Below are positions 36,360 through 41,661 of a DNA stretch of 41,661 nucleotides, one piece after another. The DNA comes from Alphaproteobacteria bacterium (GTDB lineage: Bacteria; Pseudomonadota; Alphaproteobacteria; RF32; CAG-239): the NCBI GenBank assembly GCA_017457005.1, contig JAFTII010000029.1, forward strand, positions 1-41,661, in the 5' to 3' direction. A program made the translations under genes and the position numbers. The notes below the pieces were generated by a model. It did no database searches and was not told the DNA's origin. It saw only the letters and a program-made list of their open reading frames with translations. Each line of letters begins with the position of its first letter. Within the stretch, counting starts at the first letter, position 1.

Positions 36360-37423
36360 GATTTCTTCCGCTTTAGTATCTTTTTTAATTTTATCAGAGC
36401 TTGAGCTTGAAGCTGCATCATTTCCAACATGGCTGAAAAATTTTTTGCGGATTTATATAAAACTTCAGCTTCACGCGCCTCTTTTACTACATTTTTCCAT
36501 TTATTTTGCGCTGCTTCAATTTGTGCAATAATATCTGAATTTAAGGCTCTTCCGCTACGATAAGAAGGGATAATATGCTTTTGCGCTTCTTTGCAATACT
36601 TTTTTGCTGATTTTAAATCATTCCTGATAAGATAAGAAATGCTTATTTGATTATATACATATACCATTCCTTTTTTATCTTTAGCAGAAGCAAACATTTT
36701 TAAAGCCTTATTAAAACAGTCATCAGCTTCATCATATCTGTTTTGCTGAACCATCAACATTCCCAAGTTTCCTAATGCTTCAGCAAGCTTAGCTTTTGCA
36801 CCTGTTTGCGTAAATAAGTCAATTGATTTTTGCAACATCAATTGTGCCGGATCAAATAATGCACATGCTTTATATATAATTCCGCACAACATATAAGCTT
36901 GAGCTTCTTCCATATACATTTTTTGCTTATTAAATATTGTTATGGCCGAATTTATTTTTGTGCTTGCCGATTCCAAATCTCCGTCATAAAGGCTTAAAGC
37001 CGCCTCTATTGCCAATAATCGGGCTTGATCGGTTTTATTTTGTGGTTTTATCTGTTTTTGCAGATTAAAACATGATGAAAAGTCAAATTTCATAAGAGAA
37101 TTTTCGGCTTTATGCAAGGCATCCAAGGGCTTTGCCTTTTTGCCGCAAATGGTTTTAAGTTCCGCATCCTCACAATGCTTAAATAAAGATGAAAATTTTT
37201 GTTTTTTAATATCCGCAAATATTTGGCGTAAATATTTTTGAGGTAAGCGATTTAATTTTTTTGCCGCTCGCAAAACAGCAATAGATGAATACCATCTGTC
37301 GGCAGGAATACATGCTGCTATATTTTTTTCTAAAAAATTATATATCATATTTTGGCGCAAAAATTTGATGTGCCGCTTTAATATAAGAAGAGATATTGTT
37401 ATCAGAAAAAGAAGTGCAATCAT
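36356..37423 (-). CDS. Membrane-anchored TPR-repeat protein (5' part of a split gene)
   Basis: A 355-residue protein with an N-terminal membrane helix (about 1-15 plus basic residues) and TPR-like helix pairs from about residue 130 to 345, such as ALGNLGMLMVQQNRYDEADD and CFNKALKMFASAKDKKGM. The zero-frame end after the A-run (ILKRKKS) does not look like a natural end and lies 22 bases past the slippery heptamer. Read together with the downstream frame the protein would be about 462 residues, close to the 472 of the other TPR membrane protein at 33783-35201. The start has only a weak AAAAG ribosome-binding site. Confidence 0.8.
   Translation of the reverse strand: MIALLFLITISLLILKRHIKFLRQNMIYNFLEKNIAACIPADRWYSSIAVLRAAKKLNRLPQKYLRQIFADIKKQKFSSLFKHCEDAELKTICGKKAKPLDALHKAENSLMKFDFSSCFNLQKQIKPQNKTDQARLLAIEAALSLYDGDLESASTKINSAITIFNKQKMYMEEAQAYMLCGIIYKACALFDPAQLMLQKSIDLFTQTGAKAKLAEALGNLGMLMVQQNRYDEADDCFNKALKMFASAKDKKGMVYVYNQISISYLIRNDLKSAKKYCKEAQKHIIPSYRSGRALNSDIIAQIEAAQNKWKNVVKEAREAEVLYKSAKNFSAMLEMMQLQAQALIKLKKILKRKKS
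36380..36386 (-). other. A AAA AAG slippery heptamer, in phase for -1 frameshifting
   Basis: On the minus strand the codons TTA AAA AAG contain the heptamer A AAA AAG in the phase needed for tandem -1 slippage, the same heptamer used in E. coli dnaX. A -1 shift joins the frames of 36356-37423 and 36036-36359. I saw no obvious stimulatory hairpin or upstream ribosome-binding-site-like element. Confidence 0.45.
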
Positions 37424-37516
37424 CTTTTTTTTGCTTTTCTTTACTCAATGTTAGTGTTTGCCATTTATTCTGATAACATAGCGTATCATAATTTTATTGT
37501 ATAGGAATTTTTTATT

Positions 37517-39955
37517 ATGACCATCACCAAACTTCAATCTAAGGAACTTTATACTCGTTGTGATCCTCGTAAGTTTAAGTTTTCAAGTACTGCCGAGCTG
37601 GAGGAGAGGTTATCCGCGCTGGGTCAAGATAGAGCATTAAATGCCGTTGAGATTGGAGTAAATATTCAATCTAAGGGATATAATTTATTTTGTTTGGGTC
37701 CTGAAGGAACCGGCAAAACCAGTTTAGTTAAAAGAGTTTTGATTGAAGAAGCCAAAAAACGTCCGACACCTGATGATTGGGCTTATGTATATAATTTTGA
37801 TGAACCTTATAAGCCTCATGCAATCAGCTTTCCGGCTGGTGTCGCTACAAATTTTGCAAAGGATATAGATAAGCTTATAGAAAGTATTTCAGAGGCGATT
37901 CCCGCAATTCAAGAGAGCGAAGAATATAAAAACAGTATCAATCAGATTAACGAAAAATACAAACAACACAAAGAAAAATATATTAAGCTTTTGCAGAAAA
38001 AAGCCAAAGGCAAAAGTGTATCTTTATTGCACATGCCTGTAGGATTGGTTGTTGCGCCGGTAAAAAACGGAGAAGTTTTGAGTCCTGAAAAATTTGAGGA
38101 ACTTCCGGAAGAAGAGAAAAAACAGCTTTTGGACGATCTCAACCAAATGCAAGCCGAGATTGAAAATACCGCTCAAGACTTACCGCAATGGGAAGATAAA
38201 CAACGTAAAGAAATAAATGATTTAAGAGAAAAATATTTAAAACTTACGGTCAAAAAACCGATAGATGATTTGCATAATACCTATCGCTCCAGTAAAGGTG
38301 CTTTAGAATTTTTAAAGAGTATTCAAAAGTATATTTTAAATAATGCTGATGATTTTTTGCCGGCAGCCGATTCTCCGGCAGAAACGGGAGAGAATGCCGG
38401 CGAAGATCCGTTAAGCGCATTGTTTTCCAAATTCAAACAACCGGAAGAAGATAAATATGCAAAATTTAAAGTTAATGTTATTGTAAAAAATGAACCTGAA
38501 TCAGGCGCTCCGATAATTCACTTAGACCACCCGACACAAGGCAATTTGGTTGGAAAAGTAGAGCGTATTCAGCAATACGGTGCATTACTAACAGACTTTT
38601 CATTAATTAAGGCCGGTGCTTTGCATAATGCAAATGGCGGTTTCTTGTTAATAGATGCACGAAAATTACTTATTCAACCGTATGCTTGGGATTCGCTCAA
38701 GAGAGCTTTAGCTTCTAAAAGCATTAAGATTGAAGCTCCCGGAGAAGAGACGACATTTACGACAATATCTTTGGATCCTGAGCCAATTCCGTTAAACGTA
38801 AAAGTTATTCTTACCGGAGATGCCGAACTTTATGAGCTATTGTCGGAAAGAGATCCGGATTTCTCTGATTTCTTTAAAGTTGAAGCTGATTTTGGTGTTT
38901 TAATGGATAGAACTCCGCAGAATGAAGTTGAATATGCAAAACTTATCGGTTCACTGTCTAAGAAAAAGAAACTTCGCTCCTTAAACAAACAAGCTGTAGC
39001 AAAAGTTATAGAATATTCATCTCGTTTGGCAGATAGTTCTGAAAAACTGACCGCACACATTGCATCTATAGGAGATTTATTACGTGAGGCAGATTATTGG
39101 GCCAGAAAATCAAAAGCTAATCAAATTGGAAAAAATCATATAGAACAAGCTATTGAAGCTCAGATTTATCGCAGCGACAGAATAAAGCAAGCAATGTTGG
39201 AGCAGATAGACAAGGGAACAATACTGATAGATGTAGATGGCAAAAAGGTTGGGCAAATTAACGGTTTGGTTGTATATAATTTTTCACGAACCAGTTTTGG
39301 AAAACCGGCAAGAATCACTGCTCAAGTACGTATCGGGCGTGGCGAACTTATAAATATTGAACGAGAAGTAGAAATGAGTGGTCCGATTCATTCTAAAGGA
39401 ATGCTGATTTTAGAGAGCCTTATCGCTAATCGTTTTGCAAAATATACACCTTTATCCTTATCTGCAGCAATTGTTTTTGAACAATCTTATGGTGGAGTTG
39501 ATGGTGATAGTGCTTCGTCAACAGAATACTATTGTATGCTTTCTGCAATCTCAGGACTTCCTATTAAACAAAGCATAGCCGTAACCGGTTCAATTAACCA
39601 GTTCGGAGAAATCCAGCCTATCGGCGGAGTGAACGAAAAGATAGAAGGCTTCTTTGATGTTTGTGTTCAAAGAGGTTTAAACGGGAGTCATGGTGTTATA
39701 ATTCCGCGTACTAATGTTAAAGATTTGATGTTACGAGAGGATATCCTAAAGGCCGTTGATGCCGGAATGTTTCATGTTTGGGCAATAGATACTGTAGATG
39801 ACGGTATAGAAATTCTTACCGGCATAAAGGCCGGAAAAGCCGATAATAATGGTAAATACCCGAAAGGAACCGTAAACCGTAAAGTTCAAGAAAGTTTGGA
39901 ATATTTTTATCGTCAATATGCTAAATATGCCAAAGAAACACACGGTTGCATGTAG
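37517..39955 (+). CDS. Lon-like ATP-dependent protease (S16 family)
   Basis: An 812-residue cytosolic protease with fused AAA+ and Lon-protease domains. Walker A is GPEGTGKT (61-68). A long helical insertion with charged repeats lies at about 120-250. The sensor and arginine-finger part is around 380-520. The protease domain has Ser665 in GDSASST and Lys708 in GGVNEKIEGF, 43 residues apart, the same spacing as in E. coli Lon. The N-terminal LAN domain of classical Lon is missing, so this is the shorter Lon-related type (COG1067-like). It is a single gene before a terminator and is followed by a tRNA on the other strand. Confidence 0.92.
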   Translation: MTITKLQSKELYTRCDPRKFKFSSTAELEERLSALGQDRALNAVEIGVNIQSKGYNLFCLGPEGTGKTSLVKRVLIEEAKKRPTPDDWAYVYNFDEPYKPHAISFPAGVATNFAKDIDKLIESISEAIPAIQESEEYKNSINQINEKYKQHKEKYIKLLQKKAKGKSVSLLHMPVGLVVAPVKNGEVLSPEKFEELPEEEKKQLLDDLNQMQAEIENTAQDLPQWEDKQRKEINDLREKYLKLTVKKPIDDLHNTYRSSKGALEFLKSIQKYILNNADDFLPAADSPAETGENAGEDPLSALFSKFKQPEEDKYAKFKVNVIVKNEPESGAPIIHLDHPTQGNLVGKVERIQQYGALLTDFSLIKAGALHNANGGFLLIDARKLLIQPYAWDSLKRALASKSIKIEAPGEETTFTTISLDPEPIPLNVKVILTGDAELYELLSERDPDFSDFFKVEADFGVLMDRTPQNEVEYAKLIGSLSKKKKLRSLNKQAVAKVIEYSSRLADSSEKLTAHIASIGDLLREADYWARKSKANQIGKNHIEQAIEAQIYRSDRIKQAMLEQIDKGTILIDVDGKKVGQINGLVVYNFSRTSFGKPARITAQVRIGRGELINIEREVEMSGPIHSKGMLILESLIANRFAKYTPLSLSAAIVFEQSYGGVDGDSASSTEYYCMLSAISGLPIKQSIAVTGSINQFGEIQPIGGVNEKIEGFFDVCVQRGLNGSHGVIIPRTNVKDLMLREDILKAVDAGMFHVWAIDTVDDGIEILTGIKAGKADNNGKYPKGTVNRKVQESLEYFYRQYAKYAKETHGCM

Positions 39956-39965
39956 TGTATAAAAC

Positions 39966-39993
39966 AAAAGACCTACCAAAGCAGGTCTTTTTG
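39966..39993. terminator. Bidirectional intrinsic terminator between the Lon-like gene and tRNA-Arg
   Basis: AAAAGACCT (39966-39974) pairs with AGGTCTTTT (39983-39991), a 9-bp stem with an 8-base loop. T-runs follow on both strands, so it can serve both converging units. Confidence 0.85.
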
Positions 39994-40002
39994 TTTTTGA
40001 AA

Positions 40003-40079
40003 TGGCGCGCCCGAGAAGATTCGAACTCCTAACCTTCTGATCCGTAGTCAGATGCTCTATCCAATTGAGCTACGAGCGC
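40003..40079 (-). tRNA. tRNA-Arg, anticodon ACG
   Basis: A 77-base cloverleaf with the CCA encoded. The acceptor stem is GCGCTCG with CGGGCGC (one G-T pair). The anticodon loop CTACGGA is closed by TCTGA/TCAGA, giving ACG, which after deamination to inosine reads CGU, CGC and CGA. The T arm has GTTCGAATC. A20 of the D loop, an Arg identity base, is present. Confidence 0.95.
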
Positions 40080-40097
40080 ATCAGCTTTCGTATAGTG

Positions 40098-40126
40098 TTA
40101 TTACATTGTTTCAAAATTAATTGCAA
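40098..40126 (-). promoter_or_regulatory. Predicted promoter of tRNA-Arg
   Basis: TTGCAA (40126-40121), a 17-base spacer and TAATAA (40103-40098), 18 bases before the tRNA 5' end. Confidence 0.45.
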
Positions 40127-40305
40127 GCAAATTTTTAAAATAATTTAAAAGAATTTTAATTTATTTGGTATTAAAATCATTTTTGAAGTAATAAATATCT
40201 GTAATATATCCATTTAATGCTTGTTTTTTATGAAAATACCTTTACAAAATAGGTAATAAGTGTAAAACAGAAAATGTATGTGTTTTTTATAAGGTGCTTA
40301 ATTCC

Positions 40306-41379
40306 ATGACAAAGTCTGCAAATAAAATTTATTTATCCGCAATGTTGTTTTTATTAGGCGGATGTGCTTACTCTTCGGATGCATTGTTCCCTTCTCTGTT
40401 TGGAGAAGATGAGCAAGAGCCTGCCGTTGTTTCTGATGATGCCGATGTTGCTGTTGTCGGTTCAGCTACTTTTGAGCCGGTAAAAATTTCAGAAGGTAGC
40501 AATACCGGAACTTTTGTTGGGCAAAAAGTTGTTACTTTTCGTAATGAACTCACTCAATTGCAAGGTTCCATCAGCAATAACAATGCTCAATTACAACAGA
40601 TTCGTACATCTGTAGTAAATAATGCTTTGCAATATCACAAAGCAATCGGAATGATTGAAGCAAAACTGCAAGTAGGTACAACCCCCGGCAACCCGCAAAT
40701 GTTTGCGATGCTTGAAGGAGCTCAAAACAATATTCAGGTGATGAATGCTAATGCAAACGCTTTGACACAGTTAGCTGCCAAAGTTGCGGCCGATTCTGCA
40801 AATACTGATTATTTAGTAAATGCAATTCGTTCTGCCTATACTATCTCCGGTGCGGTAGATGAAGATCATCGCCAATTGCATGTTTTAGAAAATGAAGCAG
40901 GTCAAACATCTATTTTGATGAACAGTCTGTTAAATGAAATTAATAATGACATCTCTCGCCAAAAACAATATATCAATACTGCCAGTGATACTATAGTTCA
41001 TCTTAGTTCTGCAATTAAAGTTGGTAGCTATGGTGTAAATAATGTTCCTTTTTCAACACCATCAGCAACAAACTCTTTTGGATCTGCTCCGGTAGTTAAC
41101 AGTGGCTCACCTTTATTTGCTGTTAAATTTAATAAAGCAGGAATTAAATACCAAGACGGACTAAAAAAAGCTGTTAGTAATGCTTTGTCTAAAAAGCCAT
41201 CTGTTGTTTTTGATATTGTAGCTGTTAATCCGGCAGGAAGTTCTGCTGCAATAGCTAAAAATAATGCAACTCAAATTTTCCAAGAAATGGTAGATATGGG
41301 TGTTAATCCGGCTAATATTAACTTATCTGCAAAAAGCGGAGCCGGAACTAGTTCAGAAGTTCAAATTTTTGTAAGATAA
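40306..41379 (+). CDS. Exported lipoprotein with coiled-coil middle
   Basis: A 357-residue lipoprotein. The signal peptide ends in the lipobox LLGGC with the lipidated Cys20. An acidic, probably disordered stretch (about 30-50) is followed by helices rich in Gln, Asn and Ala (about 75-230), likely a coiled coil, a Ser/Asn linker (about 240-270) and a compact C-terminal domain with SVVFDIVAVNP and NPANINLSAKSG, which recalls OmpA-like peptidoglycan-binding folds only loosely. AAGGTG stands 9 bases before the ATG; an in-frame GTG 12 bases upstream overlaps that site and is less likely. Function unknown; an envelope role is inferred. Confidence 0.82.
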   Translation: MTKSANKIYLSAMLFLLGGCAYSSDALFPSLFGEDEQEPAVVSDDADVAVVGSATFEPVKISEGSNTGTFVGQKVVTFRNELTQLQGSISNNNAQLQQIRTSVVNNALQYHKAIGMIEAKLQVGTTPGNPQMFAMLEGAQNNIQVMNANANALTQLAAKVAADSANTDYLVNAIRSAYTISGAVDEDHRQLHVLENEAGQTSILMNSLLNEINNDISRQKQYINTASDTIVHLSSAIKVGSYGVNNVPFSTPSATNSFGSAPVVNSGSPLFAVKFNKAGIKYQDGLKKAVSNALSKKPSVVFDIVAVNPAGSSAAIAKNNATQIFQEMVDMGVNPANINLSAKSGAGTSSEVQIFVR

Positions 41380-41396
41380 TTAAAAAAATATCAAAG

Positions 41397-41425
41397 CCGC
41401 CAAGATTATGTCTTGGCGGTTTTTT
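41397..41425 (+). terminator. Intrinsic terminator after the lipoprotein gene
   Basis: CCGCCAAGA (41397-41405) pairs with TCTTGGCGG (41411-41419) over a 5-base loop, followed by six T. Confidence 0.9.
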
Positions 41426-41433
41426 GTTTGTTC

Positions 41434-41484
41434 GTCCACCACTTTTAATAAAGATTTGACACTGTAATTTTAATATGCTATTCT
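41434..41484 (+). promoter_or_regulatory. Sigma70-type promoter with upstream GTCCACCA element for the right-edge gene
   Basis: GTCCACCA (41434-41441), TTGACA (41456-41461), a 17-base spacer and TATTCT (41479-41484). The spacing from the octamer to the -35 and -10 boxes is the same as in the promoter at 125-175, to the base. Confidence 0.78.
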
Positions 41485-41501
41485 GTAATTAAACAATTAC
41501 A
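41484..41501. repeat. Perfect 7-bp inverted repeat at the start site of the right-edge gene
   Basis: TGTAATT (41484-41490) and AATTACA (41495-41501) with a 4-base gap, starting at the last base of the -10 box and reaching the ribosome-binding site. Same placement as the repeat at 100-127, though with different outer bases. Confidence 0.65.
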
Positions 41502-41512
41502 AGGATAGGATA

Positions 41513-41661
41513 ATGTTCAGGCTCGGAGTAATATTATTAGCTTTGCTGGTGCAGATAAATTCTGCATTAGCCAAAGTTTGGTTATTACCGGATTATCAGC
41601 GCAAACAGATTTATTCGCACCGTATTAATGGCGAAGATAAAGAACGTCCCAACAATGGCGG
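41513..41661 (+). CDS. Secreted protein, N-terminal part only (runs off right edge)
   Basis: The first 49 codons of a gene. The ATG at 41513 follows AAGGATAGGA. The signal peptide (about 20 residues, ending SALA) is followed by K-V-W-L-L-P-D-Y, then a hydrophilic chain with N, G, K and E. There is no Cys in the visible part, so it is not a lipoprotein. The mature start is like that of the left-edge gene (R-M-Y-Y-L-P), and both have the same promoter type, so they are probably members of one secreted family. I do not recognise it. The rest of the gene is outside the window. Confidence 0.75.
   Translation, partial: MFRLGVILLALLVQINSALAKVWLLPDYQRKQIYSHRINGEDKERPNNG

Overview
The window looks like chromosomal DNA of an AT-rich, Gram-negative alphaproteobacterium. 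Three things support this. The block mutM – enoyl-CoA hydratase – rpsT – dnaA is in the order known from many Alphaproteobacteria. So is the block gpmI – envC-like – ctpA – polysaccharide deacetylase – rppH. Outer-membrane and periplasmic genes (porin-like barrel, LolA, lipoproteins) show a diderm envelope. Complete polA, gyrB, dnaA, dnaN, recF, gpmI and tsaB argue against a heavily decayed genome. The species cannot be named from sequence reading alone.

Layout. 1-91: start of a secreted protein running off the left edge (minus). 203-8443: a minus-strand envelope/glycolysis cluster (bifunctional penicillin-binding protein, gpmI, EnvC-like activator, CtpA protease, YibQ-type deacetylase, RppH and an unknown 185-residue protein). 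8519-15252: polA and gyrB (plus), with an archaemetzincin-like protease between them on the minus strand. 15294-20979: a porin-like protein, an orphan OmpR-type regulator, an ABC exporter, an unknown protein, a mannose-family EIIA, HPr and an orphan adenine/cytosine-N4 methyltransferase. 21026-22749: a 44-residue Cys-containing small protein, lolA and an exonuclease III-type gene. 22739-29731: recF, dnaN, dnaA, a 0.6-kb structured non-coding region, rpsT, an enoyl-CoA hydratase, a small secreted protein and mutM. 29822-37423: a J-domain protein, unknown and PAS-only proteins, tsaB, TPR membrane proteins and a membrane protein resembling a dead EEP nuclease. 37517-41379: a Lon-like protease, tRNA-Arg(ACG) and a lipoprotein. 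41434-41661: promoter and start of a second secreted protein running off the right edge.

The most notable unexplained signals are these. (1) The two edge genes share a near-superimposable promoter: the octamer GTCCACCA, TTGACA, a 17-bp spacer, a -10 of TATYCT and an inverted repeat at the start site. Their predicted mature N-termini also match. (2) The metzincin fits the archaemetzincin Cys/Met/Cys pattern with exact spacing, apart from a 14-residue insertion. (3) A TPR gene is split at a correctly phased A AAA AAG slippery heptamer. (4) A strongly structured region upstream of dnaA may be a small RNA or leader. (5) All six convergent protein-gene pairs overlap at their 3' ends, and three of them share one TTAA in which both stop codons lie.
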